This document shows positions 14,269-23,056 of a stretch of DNA of 38,348 nucleotides, piece after piece (within the stretch, counting starts at the first letter, position 1; each line of letters opens with the position of its first letter). The stretch is from Gordonia sputi NBRC 100414 (GTDB lineage: Bacteria > Actinomycetota > Actinomycetes > Mycobacteriales > Mycobacteriaceae). The translations under genes were made by a program, and so were the position numbers. The notes beneath the pieces were generated by a model. That model ran no database searches, was not told where the DNA came from, and saw nothing but the letters and a program-made list of their open reading frames with translations. Where the stretch lies: assembly GCF_000248055.1 (NCBI RefSeq), contig NZ_BAFC01000074.1, positions 1 through 38,348 of the forward strand, given 5' to 3'.

Positions 14269-16500
14269 ATGGCTACATCGTCGTTGTCCACCGCAGAGCA
14301 GGCCCGACTCACCAGCGGCAAGAACTTCTGGCAGACCAAGTCCGAGGGCGACCTGCCGTCGATCGCAATGACCGACGGCCCGAGCGGACTGCGCAAACAA
14401 GAGGGCTCCTCCGACGCGCTCGGCTTGTCGGAGAGCGTTCCCGCGACCTGCTTTCCGCCCGCTGTCGGACTCTCCCAGACCTGGAACCCCGACCTTGCCG
14501 ACCGCATCGGCAAGGCCATCGGCACCGAGGCACTCGCCCGCCAGGTCTCGGTCGTTCTCGGCCCCGGCATCAACCTCAAACGCTCCCCGCTCGGCGGCCG
14601 CAACTTCGAGTACTACTCCGAGGATCCGTTCCTGTCGGCGGCATTCGGCGAAGCATGGGTGCGCGGCGTGCAGAGCGTCGACGTCGGTGCGTCGCTCAAG
14701 CACTTCGCGGCCAACAACCAGGAGACCGATCGCATGCGGGTGAGCGCGGCAATCGACGAGCGCACACTGCACGAGCTATACCTTCGAGCGTTCGGCCACA
14801 TCGTCCGCACCGCACGACCCTGGACGGTGATGTGCTCGTACAACCGCATCAACGGTGTCCACGCGAGCGAGAGCCGCGAGCTACTCACCGGAATCCTGCG
14901 AGACACTTGGGGATTCGACGGCGTGGTGGTCAGCGACTGGGGTGCGGTGGTCGACCGCGTCCGCTCGGTGGCCGCCGGACTCGACCTGATGATGCCGTTC
15001 GGGGGCGACGAACTCGACGACGACGTGGCGGCCGCTGTGGATGACGGCCGCCTCGACCCGCAGGCACTGCAGGAGTCTGCCGACCGGATGATCGCGCTCG
15101 TCGAACGAGCAGCACCGCACATCCGTTCGGAGAACGGCACATTCGACGTCGACGCCCATCACTCGCTGGCGCGTGAGGCGGCCGCGCAGGCGATCGTGTT
15201 GTTGCGCAACGACGACGACCTCCTCCCCTTCGACAGCTCCGAAAAGTTGGCCGTCATCGGCACGATGGCCGCGCAACCGCGCTATCAGGGCGGCGGGTCG
15301 TCGAAGGTCAACGCCACCAAGGTCGACATCCCGCTCGACGAGATCAAGCGGCACGCCGACTCCGAAGTCGTCTACGCCGCCGGATACACCACCGACGACA
15401 ACGATTCCCAGAACCGCAGCGACCTGATTTCCGATGCCGTCGCCGCGGCGCGATCCGCGACCAACGTCGTGCTGTTCCTCGGACTCGCCGAGCACCAGGA
15501 GTCAGAGGGATTCGACCGGACCACCATCGACCTTCCCTCCGATCAGCTCGAACTCGCAGGGGCGGTACTGGCCGCGAATCCCCGTACGGCCGTGGTGCTC
15601 TCACGCGGCGGAGTGCTCCGCGTCGCACCGCTCCTGGCGCCCGCGATCCTCGACGGCGCGCTCCTCGGACAGGCGGGCGGAGGCGCCATCGCCGACGTTC
15701 TGTTCGGCAGCGTCAATCCGTCCGGGCGACTGTCGGAGACCATTCCGCTGCGTCTCGAGGACAACCCGAGCTACCTGAACTTTCCCGGCGAGTTCCAACA
15801 CGTCACCTACGGCGAGGGACTCTTCATCGGCTACCGCTGGTACGACGCGCGCAAAATGAACGTCTCCTATCCGTTCGGACATGGCTTGTCCTACACCGAC
15901 TTCGACTACCGCGACCTCTCGGTCACCGAGAATGCCGACGGCCTGACCGTCGAGGTGACCGTCGCCAACGTCGGCAAGGTCGACGGACGCGAGGTCGTGC
16001 AGGTCTATTCAGGCATCGAGACGTCGTCGGTCTCGCGGCCGGTGCGCGAACTGAAAGCGTTCGCGAGCGTCGACGTCAAGGCGGGCGACGAGCAGCGCGT
16101 GACCATCAGCGTGCCGCGAGATGTGTTGGCGTACTGGGATGTTCGCGTCCACGATTTCCTCGTCGAAGGCGGAACGTATCGGATCGACGTGGGAGCGTCG
16201 AGTCGCGATATCCGCGTGCACGCCGACGTCGAGGTCAAGGGAGACGAGATCTCCGTCCCGCTGACCACCAATTCGACGATCGCCGAGGTGGTTTCGGTCC
16301 CCAGCGGCAAGGACGCGTTGACCGAATTGGTCAAGAGCTCCTTCCCCGACGTCACCGAGGCCGACGGCCCGGGGCTGCTCGCCATGATCGGCTCGGTGCC
16401 TGTCGACAGACTGCCGGAGTTCACCACGGGCGCGGTCACCAAGAAGGCGCTGGCGGAAAAGCTCGACGCCGTCAACGCCGGGAACTCATCCGCCCAGTAG
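14269..16500 (+). CDS. Glycoside hydrolase family 3 (beta-glucosidase type)
   Basis: The 743-residue protein has the GH3 barrel domain with the nucleophile aspartate D223 in GVVVSDWGA, the substrate-contact segments KHFAANNQE (144-152) and MCSYNRING (188-196), then the GH3 C-terminal sandwich domain (GGGSSKVNATKVD, LGLAEHQESEGFDR) and a fibronectin-III-like domain (VTVANVGKVDGREVVQVY). No signal peptide is visible, so the enzyme is probably cytoplasmic and acts on imported beta-glucosides or similar sugars. ATG at 14269 with GAGGAG upstream. It is inserted between dnaG and dgt, divergent from dnaG and convergent with dgt, unlike the mycobacterial order. Confidence 0.93.
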   Translation: MATSSLSTAEQARLTSGKNFWQTKSEGDLPSIAMTDGPSGLRKQEGSSDALGLSESVPATCFPPAVGLSQTWNPDLADRIGKAIGTEALARQVSVVLGPGINLKRSPLGGRNFEYYSEDPFLSAAFGEAWVRGVQSVDVGASLKHFAANNQETDRMRVSAAIDERTLHELYLRAFGHIVRTARPWTVMCSYNRINGVHASESRELLTGILRDTWGFDGVVVSDWGAVVDRVRSVAAGLDLMMPFGGDELDDDVAAAVDDGRLDPQALQESADRMIALVERAAPHIRSENGTFDVDAHHSLAREAAAQAIVLLRNDDDLLPFDSSEKLAVIGTMAAQPRYQGGGSSKVNATKVDIPLDEIKRHADSEVVYAAGYTTDDNDSQNRSDLISDAVAAARSATNVVLFLGLAEHQESEGFDRTTIDLPSDQLELAGAVLAANPRTAVVLSRGGVLRVAPLLAPAILDGALLGQAGGGAIADVLFGSVNPSGRLSETIPLRLEDNPSYLNFPGEFQHVTYGEGLFIGYRWYDARKMNVSYPFGHGLSYTDFDYRDLSVTENADGLTVEVTVANVGKVDGREVVQVYSGIETSSVSRPVRELKAFASVDVKAGDEQRVTISVPRDVLAYWDVRVHDFLVEGGTYRIDVGASSRDIRVHADVEVKGDEISVPLTTNSTIAEVVSVPSGKDALTELVKSSFPDVTEADGPGLLAMIGSVPVDRLPEFTTGAVTKKALAEKLDAVNAGNSSAQ

Positions 16501-16517
16501 TGTGCAGCCCAGCAGTC

Positions 16518-17825
16518 TCAGCCCAGGTGCGCCTGGGCGCCGGAGTTCTGTTTGTCCATCCGTTCGAGGCGTCCCTCGGTCATCGAGGCGATCTGGTCGA
16601 CGATGACACGCAGTCGCGCGGCGTCGGTCTCGGCGGCCTGCCAGGTCGGAACGAAGATCGGATCGAGTCCTCCGGGAGCCGCGGCCATCAACCACCCCGC
16701 GACCCGGTGGATGCGCTCGCGTTGGCGGGCCTGGTGCGACTTGTGGCGTTCGTTGGAGAAGATGAATCGCAGCGCCAAGGTCTTGAGGATCGCAACCTCG
16801 GCAGCGATCAGCGGTGGCACGGTGAGGTCGGCGTCGTAGCGAGAAATCGAGCGCCCGCCGACCTGTTCTCGGGTACCCGTGATGGCGGCGGACGCGAACC
16901 TGCCGATGAGTTCACTCGTGAGTCTCTTGAGCCGTACAGACGCGTCGAGACTGCCGTCGAACACCCCGACCGCCCGCACGATGTCCATCTGCGAGAGCCT
17001 GCCCGCGGCGTCGATCAGCGGTTCCGGTTCGAGCTCGGGAAATTCTGCGACACCTATCGCCGCCAGCGTGCGTTGATCGTCCGGGTCGCCGAGTGACCGG
17101 AGATCGATGCGGTTGGCGATGACGCCGTCTTCGAGGTCGTGGACCGAATACGCGACGTCGTCGGACCAGTCCATGACCTGCGCTTCGATACACTGCCGAT
17201 CGCCGGGCGCACCCTGCCGAACCCACGCCAGGGTGTCGGCGTCGTCGTCGTACGCACCGAACTTGCGGGCCGGCGGCCGACGCAGCCACGGGTATTTGAG
17301 GGTCGCGTCCAACGACGCGCGGGTCAGGTTGAGACCCGCGGACGCGCCGTCGGCGTCGAGAAGTTTCGGTTCGAGCCGCGTGAGGATGCGCAGGTTCTGC
17401 GCATTGCCCTCGAACCCGCCGATGTCGACGGCGACCTCGTCGAGCGCTCGTTCGCCGTTGTGTCCGTACGGCGGATGCCCGATGTCGTGGGCGAGACCTG
17501 CGAGTTCGACGAGGTCTGGCTCGCAGCCGAGACCGATCGCGATCCCCCGCCCGATCTGCCCGACCTCGAGCGAATGCGTGAGACGGGTACGCGGAGTATC
17601 ACCCTCGCGTGGTCCGACGACCTGGGTTTTGTCGGCGAGCCGACGCAGTGCGGCCGAATGGAGTACGCGCGCACGGTCGCGCGCGTACTCGCTGCGGTGA
17701 TCTGTCCTGGTGCCGGGCAGGCTGGCCGTCTTCGCGCCCTCGCGAACGATGCGCTCGACGGCCTCCTCGCCGTACTCGGCAGTCGGAGGTATACCGGTCC
17801 GGCCAGAGAGCGGGGTACTAGTCAA
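16518..17825 (-). CDS. dgt: Deoxyguanosinetriphosphate triphosphohydrolase-like protein
   Basis: This 435-residue HD-domain dNTPase removes the triphosphate from dGTP or related dNTPs. Metal-binding residues are H84 (LTHSLEV) and H113-D114 with H117 and H122 ([11 protein letters not shown]). [19 protein letters not shown] and [16 protein letters not shown] are family signatures. The start appears to be a TTG at 17825 whose bases overlap the stop of the upstream cold-shock-domain gene (TTGACTAG, 8-base overlap), implying translational coupling. A later start cannot be excluded because the first 30 residues are variable. It ends 17 bases from the convergent GH3 gene. Confidence 0.93.
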   Translation of the reverse strand: MTSTPLSGRTGIPPTAEYGEEAVERIVREGAKTASLPGTRTDHRSEYARDRARVLHSAALRRLADKTQVVGPREGDTPRTRLTHSLEVGQIGRGIAIGLGCEPDLVELAGLAHDIGHPPYGHNGERALDEVAVDIGGFEGNAQNLRILTRLEPKLLDADGASAGLNLTRASLDATLKYPWLRRPPARKFGAYDDDADTLAWVRQGAPGDRQCIEAQVMDWSDDVAYSVHDLEDGVIANRIDLRSLGDPDDQRTLAAIGVAEFPELEPEPLIDAAGRLSQMDIVRAVGVFDGSLDASVRLKRLTSELIGRFASAAITGTREQVGGRSISRYDADLTVPPLIAAEVAILKTLALRFIFSNERHKSHQARQRERIHRVAGWLMAAAPGGLDPIFVPTWQAAETDAARLRVIVDQIASMTEGRLERMDKQNSGAQAHLG

Positions 17826-18291
17826 GCACCCAGCCCCGACCGACCGCGAAGTCGGTGACGCGCTGACGGATGGCGACGATCTGCTTGGCAGTCAGGTCGC
17901 CGGAGGCGTCGAGGAGCAGTTCGGTGATCTCCTCGGTGAACGCCGCTGAGTCGAGTGACCCGCCGCCTCCGCGCGGACGTCGACGGTCGGCCCCGTGTGA
18001 GCGATCCGAACCGTGTGAGCGACCGTGGTGATCGTGCGAATCGCGACGATGCGGGCGCCCCGATCCCGACTCGTCGGCCGGCGCTTCTTCGGTGACCGCG
18101 ACGTTGACCGCCTTGGCCCCGCGATCGGTTTCCTCGATGTCGAACGAGACCTTGGCACCCGGCTTCAACGAATCCTCGTCGATGTCGATGTCATTGATGT
18201 GCAAGAACACATCGGCACCGCCCGACTCCGGGGCCAGGAATCCGAATCCTCTATTCGTGTCGTAATGCACGACTTTCCCGCTGACCGCCAC
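17818..18291 (-). CDS. Cold-shock-domain protein with C-terminal extension
   Basis: The 157-residue protein begins with a cold-shock domain (residues about 2-66) with RNP1-like NRGFGFLAP and RNP2-like DVFLHI, which bind single-stranded RNA or DNA. A His/Arg/Ser/Gly-rich linker ([19 protein letters not shown]) and a distinct helical C-terminal domain of about 45 residues ([20 protein letters not shown] to GRGWVLD) follow. Ordinary Csp proteins are about 67 residues. The GTG at 18291 is preferred: the GAGGAG site is about 13 bases upstream, whereas it would be only one base from the alternative GTG at 18303. It overlaps dgt by eight bases. The role is presumably RNA chaperone; the C-terminal function is unknown. 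Confidence 0.85.
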   Translation of the reverse strand: MAVSGKVVHYDTNRGFGFLAPESGGADVFLHINDIDIDEDSLKPGAKVSFDIEETDRGAKAVNVAVTEEAPADESGSGRPHRRDSHDHHGRSHGSDRSHGADRRRPRGGGGSLDSAAFTEEITELLLDASGDLTAKQIVAIRQRVTDFAVGRGWVLD

Positions 18292-18418
18292 GACTCCACT
18301 CACTCTCCTCGCCGCCCGGTCGGACCCCGTGTCCGGCCACGCACGGCAAACTCTCCTCAATTGTGACAGACCACCGCAGGTCAGGCCTACTCAACGACCG
18401 ACCCGCGACCCGTAGACG

Positions 18419-19822
18419 TCACGCCCCGAGCAGTTTGCTCCCGAGATATTCGACGACGCGGTCCAAGGCGATGCGCTCCTGGCTCATCGTGTCGCGTTCG
18501 CGAATCGTGACGGCCTGATCGTCGAGGGTGTCGAAATCGACCGTTACGCAGAACGGTGTTCCGACCTCGTCCTGCCTGCGGTAGCGCTTGCCGATCCCCT
18601 GCGCGTCGTCGAAGTCGACGTTCCAGTACTTGCGCAACTCTGCGGCGAGATCCTTGGCCTTCGGTGACAGCTTCTCGTTGCGCGAGAGCGGCAGCACCGC
18701 CACCTTCACCGGGGCAAGTCGACGATCGAGGCGGAGCACAGTGCGGGTATCGGTGCCGCCCTTGGCATTCGGCACCTCTTCCTCGGTCAGCGCGTCGCAC
18801 AGGAATGCCATCACCGAACGGGTCAGACCGGCCGCGGGCTCGATCACGTACGGGGTGTAGCGCTCGCCCGTCGCCTGATCGAAGAACGACAGGTCTTCAC
18901 CCGAATGCTTGGCGTGGGTGGACAGATCGAAGTCGGTGCGATTGGCGACGCCTTCGAGTTCGCCCCACGGGTTGCCCGAGAAGCCGAACTTGTACTCCAC
19001 GTCGACGGTGCGCTTGGAGTAGTGCGACAGCTTTTCCTTGGGGTGGTCGTAGAGCCGCAGATTCTCCGGATTGATACCGAGATCGGTGTACCAGGCGAAT
19101 CGCTGATCGATCCAGTACTGGTGCCATTCCTCGTCTTCACCCGGCTTGACGAAGAACTCCATCTCCATCTGCTCGAACTCGCGGGTGCGGAAGATGAAGT
19201 TGCCCGGGGTGATCTCGTTGCGGAAACTCTTGCCGATCTGCGCGATACCGAACGGCGGCTTCTTACGCGAGGTCGTCATGACGTTCTTGAAGTTGACGAA
19301 GATTCCTTGCGCGGTCTCCGGACGGAGGTAGTGCAAGCCCTCCTCGTCGTCGACAGGTCCCAGGTAGGTCTTCATCAGACCGCTGAACGCACGCGGCTCG
19401 GTCCAATTGCCCGGCTGCCCCGTCTCCGGGTCGTTGATGTCGGCAAGACCGTTCTCAGGAGGGTGGCCGTGCTTGAGCTCGTAGGCCTCGATCAGGTGAT
19501 CGGCGCGGTAGCGCTTGTGGGTGTAGAGCGATTCGACGAGCGGATCGGTGAAGACCTCGACGTGACCGCTGGCTTCCCACACGGGCCGCGGGAGGATGAC
19601 CGACGAATCGAGTCCGACGACGTCGTCGCGACTGGTGACCATGCTCCGCCACCACTGCCGCTTGATGTTCTCCTTGAGCTCCACTCCGAGCGGCCCGTAG
19701 TCCCACGCCGACCGTGTCCCGCCGTAGATCTCGCCGCTCGGGTACACGAGACCCCGACGCTTGGCGAGGTTGACGACGGCTTCGACTTTGGCAGGGGCAG
19801 CATTCGACGGGCGGGAGGCCAC
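18419..19822 (-). CDS. glyS: Glycyl-tRNA synthetase (class II, homodimeric type)
   Basis: The 467-residue enzyme charges tRNA-Gly. Class II motifs are present: [12 protein letters not shown] with [20 protein letters not shown] (motif 2) and [17 protein letters not shown] (motif 3), plus the C-terminal anticodon-binding domain ([37 protein letters not shown]). The GTG at 19822 gives the N-terminus [20 protein letters not shown] and a length close to the mycobacterial enzyme. A GGAG site is upstream. The frame runs open to 19987 without similarity. It is divergent from smtB-zur, as in mycobacteria. Confidence 0.96.
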   Translation of the reverse strand: MASRPSNAAPAKVEAVVNLAKRRGLVYPSGEIYGGTRSAWDYGPLGVELKENIKRQWWRSMVTSRDDVVGLDSSVILPRPVWEASGHVEVFTDPLVESLYTHKRYRADHLIEAYELKHGHPPENGLADINDPETGQPGNWTEPRAFSGLMKTYLGPVDDEEGLHYLRPETAQGIFVNFKNVMTTSRKKPPFGIAQIGKSFRNEITPGNFIFRTREFEQMEMEFFVKPGEDEEWHQYWIDQRFAWYTDLGINPENLRLYDHPKEKLSHYSKRTVDVEYKFGFSGNPWGELEGVANRTDFDLSTHAKHSGEDLSFFDQATGERYTPYVIEPAAGLTRSVMAFLCDALTEEEVPNAKGGTDTRTVLRLDRRLAPVKVAVLPLSRNEKLSPKAKDLAAELRKYWNVDFDDAQGIGKRYRRQDEVGTPFCVTVDFDTLDDQAVTIRERDTMSQERIALDRVVEYLGSKLLGA

Positions 19823-20009
19823 AGGGATCTTTCTCCACGGACGTTGGGACAGGTCACAAACTTCTCGCCGACGCGCAGGCCGGCAACCCTTACAGCCTAG
19901 CCGTCGGCCGACGACGCCTGACCAGCGCCGTCGAGCATCCCCTGGTGCGGCCAACGCAACCAGTGGGGCGTCGACCACAAATGACAACCACTTCCTTTAA
20001 GATGGAGGG

Positions 20010-20465
20010 ATGGGAACTCGCGGCCAGTGTTCAGAAGACCTCGGCTCGCGCAGCGTCGGCGCCCGCGATGTTGCTGCGCGCGAGGCCGCCAGCGACCTGC
20101 TCAGAGCACTCGCATCGCCCATGCGGATCGCCATCGTGTTGGCACTGCAGGAAGACGCCCGCTGCGTGCACGAGCTGGTCGGCTCGCTCGGCGTGAGCCA
20201 GCCCCTGGTCAGCCAGCACCTGCGCGTACTGAAGGACGCGGGCGTCGTGCGCGGTGAACGCAACGGCCGCGAAATCATGTACTCGCTGATCGACGACCAC
20301 CTCGCACACATCGTCACCGACGCCCTCACACACGCGACCGAACCGCGTCCGACGACGCAGCCGACTAGTCCGGATGCGCCCGCCGCGAACACTGCAGCCG
20401 CGAACACGGCAGCCACTAACACCGGGGCGCCATCGACAACTCACAGCGACGAAGCGGCCCGATGA
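20010..20465 (+). CDS. smtB: ArsR/SmtB-family zinc-sensing repressor
   Basis: The 151-residue winged-helix repressor has a recognition region of CVHELVGSLGVSQPLVSQHLRVLKDAGVV. The alpha-5 metal site of SmtB is intact: D95, H97, H108 and E111 in the pattern DxH-10-HxxE, so zinc binding at the dimer interface is expected to release DNA. The tail from 112 is low-complexity (Thr/Ala/Pro). ATG at 20010 with GGAGGG upstream. The stop overlaps the zur start by four bases (ATGA), the same zinc-responsive pair as mycobacterial smtB-furB. I could not identify a convincing operator in the 187-base gap to glyS. Confidence 0.94.
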   Translation: MGTRGQCSEDLGSRSVGARDVAAREAASDLLRALASPMRIAIVLALQEDARCVHELVGSLGVSQPLVSQHLRVLKDAGVVRGERNGREIMYSLIDDHLAHIVTDALTHATEPRPTTQPTSPDAPAANTAAANTAATNTGAPSTTHSDEAAR

Positions 20466-20926
20466 GCAGCACCGACACCACGGCGACGACCGACACCGCA
20501 GCACCCACCGACACCGCGGGCCGCGAGCGTCCCGTCACCGGCATCCGTTCCACCCGGCAACGCGCGGCAATCGCCGACGCACTGTCGGAAGGCGACGACT
20601 TCCGCTCGGCTCAGGAACTTCACGAGCAACTCAAGGCGCGTGGCGAATCGATCGGATTGACCACCGTCTATCGCAATCTGCAGGCACTGAGCCAAGCGGG
20701 TCAGATCGATGCTCTCTGGGACGGTTCGGGCGAGATGCGCTACCGGAACTGCTCGTCGGTGCATCACCACCACCTGGTGTGCCGGGTGTGTGGAACGACG
20801 GTCGAGGTCCAGGCGGAGCCTGTGGAGCGCTGGGCGTCGAAGATCGCGGCAGAACACGGATTCAGCGACATCCACCACACCGTTGAGGTGTTCGGAGTGT
20901 GCGCCGACTGCCGCGCCGCACGCTGA
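20462..20926 (+). CDS. zur: Zinc uptake regulator (Fur family)
   Basis: The 154-residue Fur-family repressor (FurB in mycobacteria) represses zinc-uptake and alternative ribosomal-protein genes when zinc is plentiful. The winged helix (RSTRQRAAIADALSEG to TTVYRNLQALSQAGQID) is followed by the dimer domain with the HHHHLVCRVCG regulatory/structural segment and two structural cysteine pairs: C107/C110 and C147/C150. A disordered Thr/Ala/Asp-rich stretch precedes residue 25. It is co-transcribed with and translationally coupled to smtB; SmtB relieves its own repression under zinc, in mycobacteria allowing Zur to be made. Confidence 0.94.
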   Translation: MSSTDTTATTDTAAPTDTAGRERPVTGIRSTRQRAAIADALSEGDDFRSAQELHEQLKARGESIGLTTVYRNLQALSQAGQIDALWDGSGEMRYRNCSSVHHHHLVCRVCGTTVEVQAEPVERWASKIAAEHGFSDIHHTVEVFGVCADCRAAR

Positions 20927-20939
20927 CACTCCGCGGAGA

Positions 20940-21386
20940 TCAGCTCGCGTCGACGAGCTTGCGGGCGATGTCGTCGCCGCCGGAGAGCACGATGTGCAGC
21001 ACCGTCAGCAGTGGGATGTCGGTGAGGCCGTCGACCGGAAATGTGTAGTACTGCAACACATCTGTGGTGACGCCGGTCAGATCGGAGCGTCGTAGGTTAC
21101 CGAAGCTCAGCGTCGCGTCCAGTTCTTCGACGTCGGAACGGAGCGCGTCGGTGTTGGGAAGGTTGAGCGCGAGCAACTGCGCCACCGAGACCACCTGAAG
21201 GTCGTCGGCCAGCGCGATGACGCGAACCGACGCTCGCGTCGAGCCGACGGCCACAACCACCGATTCTGCGTCGGCGTCGGTGACGTCGCCGATCTCGGTC
21301 AGGAGCGCGGCCACCCTGTCGAGGAGAACCTGTTGCGCGGCAGAAGAATTCGGGCCCGACTCATTGCTCATCGACTCATCGCTCAC
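20940..21386 (-). CDS. Conserved hypothetical protein (Rv2360c position homologue)
   Basis: The 148-residue protein is of unknown function. Its place, between zur and uppS on the minus strand, is that of mycobacterial Rv2360c. The fold looks like a compact alpha/beta domain (VLLDRVAALLTEIGDV, SVVVAVGSTRASVRVIALAD, ATLSFGNLRRSDLTG, VLQYYTFPVDGLTDIPLLTV) that recalls bacterial YbjN-like/sensory-type domains, but I would not assign it. No membrane segment. The start may be the GTG at 21386 or the ATG at 21371; both are preceded by weak ribosome sites. It follows uppS by 13 bases and is probably in the recO-uppS transcript. Confidence 0.8.
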   Translation of the reverse strand: MSDESMSNESGPNSSAAQQVLLDRVAALLTEIGDVTDADAESVVVAVGSTRASVRVIALADDLQVVSVAQLLALNLPNTDALRSDVEELDATLSFGNLRRSDLTGVTTDVLQYYTFPVDGLTDIPLLTVLHIVLSGGDDIARKLVDAS

Positions 21387-21399
21387 CGACTACTCACGC

Positions 21400-22236
21400 T
21401 CACTCCGTCGTCATCACGCCGCCGAAGCGACGGTCGCGAGACGCGTACTCGACGCACGCTGCCCACAGGTCGCGGCGATCGAAATCGGGAAACAGCTTCT
21501 CCTGATAGACCATCTCGGCGTAGGCCGACTGCCAGAGCAGGAAGTTCGAGATGCGCTGCTCCCCCGACGGACGCAGGAACAGGTCGACGTCGGGCATATC
21601 GGGCTCGTCGAGATACTTCGCGAACGACGCCTCGGTGATCCGCTCGGGATCGAGCTCGCCCGCCGCGGCGCGTCGAGCGATCTCCTTTGCCGCGTCGGCG
21701 ATTTCGGCTCGTCCGCCATAGTTCACGCACATCGTCAGGGTCATGACCGTGTTGTCCTTGGTCAGTTCCTCGGCCACCTCGAGTTCTTTGATCACGCTGC
21801 GCCACAGGCGTGGTCGGCGTCCGGCCCAGCGCACGCGCACGCCCATCTCGTTCATCTCATCGCGACGGCGTCGGATCACGTCGCGGTTGAAACCCATCAG
21901 AAACCGGACCTCGTCGGGGCTGCGCGACCAGTTCTCCGTCGAGAACGCGTAGGCCGACAACCACGTCACGCCCATCTCGATGCAGCCACAGACGGTGTCC
22001 ATGAGGACCGCCTCGCCACGCTTGTGCCCCTCGGTACGCGGCAGTCCACGCTCGGTGGCCCACCGGCCGTTGCCGTCCATCACGAGCGCGACGTGGCGTG
22101 GGATCAGTTCGGCGGGCAATGCGGGCGGCGTAGCGCCGCTCGGATGCGGGTCGGGTGGACGAACCGCGCGTCGTTCCTGTGCTGCGGCTTGCTTTGCCCG
22201 TTCATCCCGAGCCGCGGACCGCGACCGTAGCGCCAT
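21400..22236 (-). CDS. uppS: Long-chain (Z)-isoprenyl (decaprenyl) diphosphate synthase
   Basis: The 278-residue cis-prenyltransferase makes the polyprenyl phosphate carrier for peptidoglycan and arabinogalactan. Catalytic D54 is in [13 protein letters not shown]. The EGHKRG substrate box, [13 protein letters not shown], and the C-terminal [19 protein letters not shown] and Y-AEMVY segments are canonical. An N-terminal extension of about 45 basic residues resembles that of mycobacterial Rv2361c. ATG at 22236 with AGGAG eight bases upstream; the start lies inside the 3' end of recO (35-base overlap), suggesting coupling. The chain length of the product (decaprenyl) is inferred from relatives. 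Confidence 0.95.
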   Translation of the reverse strand: MALRSRSAARDERAKQAAAQERRAVRPPDPHPSGATPPALPAELIPRHVALVMDGNGRWATERGLPRTEGHKRGEAVLMDTVCGCIEMGVTWLSAYAFSTENWSRSPDEVRFLMGFNRDVIRRRRDEMNEMGVRVRWAGRRPRLWRSVIKELEVAEELTKDNTVMTLTMCVNYGGRAEIADAAKEIARRAAAGELDPERITEASFAKYLDEPDMPDVDLFLRPSGEQRISNFLLWQSAYAEMVYQEKLFPDFDRRDLWAACVEYASRDRRFGGVMTTE

Positions 22237-23008
22237 CGCCGGCTCCTCTCACGTTCGGTGAAACCAGACTATGAGGGGTTGCGCGTTCGATGAGCGGCAG
22301 GGTGCGCAATTGGCGCTCGAGGTGCCATTGCAGATGCGCGGCGACCAATCCGCTGGCTTGACGTCGTAGCGATTCGGTCGCGTCCGCGGTGTGTTCCCAC
22401 TGCCCCCGGTACAACGAGTCCATGAGGTCGAGGACGCCGGGCGACGGGGTCGCGGCTCCCGGCGGACGACAGTGCAGGCACACCGCACCACCGGCAGCGA
22501 CGTGGAACGCCCGATGCGGGCCAGGCGAAGCGCAGCGTGCACACACATCCAACGCGGGCATCCAGCCTGCACAGTGCATTGCCCTGAGCAGGAAGGCGTC
22601 GAGGATCAGCCCTCCCGGCCGTCGATCATCTGCCAGCGCCTCGAGGGCACCGACGGTGAGGCGGTGCAACTGCGCGGCGGGAGCACGTTCCTCACCGGCA
22701 AGGCGTTCCGCAGTCTCGAGGACGGCGCACGCCGTGGTGTAGCGGGCGTAGTCGGCGACGATCGCGTCGGCGAACGCGTGGATCGAATGGACCTGTGTGA
22801 CGACGTCGAGGTTGCGTCCCGGATAGAGGTGCACGTCGACGTGGGCGAACGGTTCCAACCGGGCACCGAACTTCGACCTCGTCCGTCGCACGCCCTTGGC
22901 GACCGCACGCACCAATCCGTGCTCCGCGGTCAGCAACGTGATGATGCGGTCGGCTTCACCGAGCTTGTGCTGGCGCAGCACAACCGCTTCATCCTGGTAG
23001 AACCTCAC
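22202..23008 (-). CDS. recO: DNA repair protein RecO
   Basis: The 268-residue mediator loads RecA on single-stranded DNA with RecR. The N-terminal OB fold ([36 protein letters not shown]) and a zinc site of C156/C159 and C177/C180 (CARC, CLHC) are present, with the terminal helical part [20 protein letters not shown]. Starts with GTG at 23008. It overlaps uppS by 35 bases and lies between era's neighbourhood and uppS, as in mycobacteria, except that a DUF3533 gene occupies the place of the amidase gene there. Confidence 0.95.
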   Translation of the reverse strand: MRFYQDEAVVLRQHKLGEADRIITLLTAEHGLVRAVAKGVRRTRSKFGARLEPFAHVDVHLYPGRNLDVVTQVHSIHAFADAIVADYARYTTACAVLETAERLAGEERAPAAQLHRLTVGALEALADDRRPGGLILDAFLLRAMHCAGWMPALDVCARCASPGPHRAFHVAAGGAVCLHCRPPGAATPSPGVLDLMDSLYRGQWEHTADATESLRRQASGLVAAHLQWHLERQLRTLPLIERATPHSLVSPNVRGAGDGATVAVRGSG

Positions 23009-23056
23009 CGTGCCATTGTTCCACCGGCGACCGACATGGCCCGCCGAGACATGCCG

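Noticed and set aside
19823..20009. Search for a Zur or SmtB operator between glyS and smtB
   Set aside because: No convincing AT-rich Zur-like palindrome was found; AGTGG/ACCACT arms exist but are short and widely spaced.
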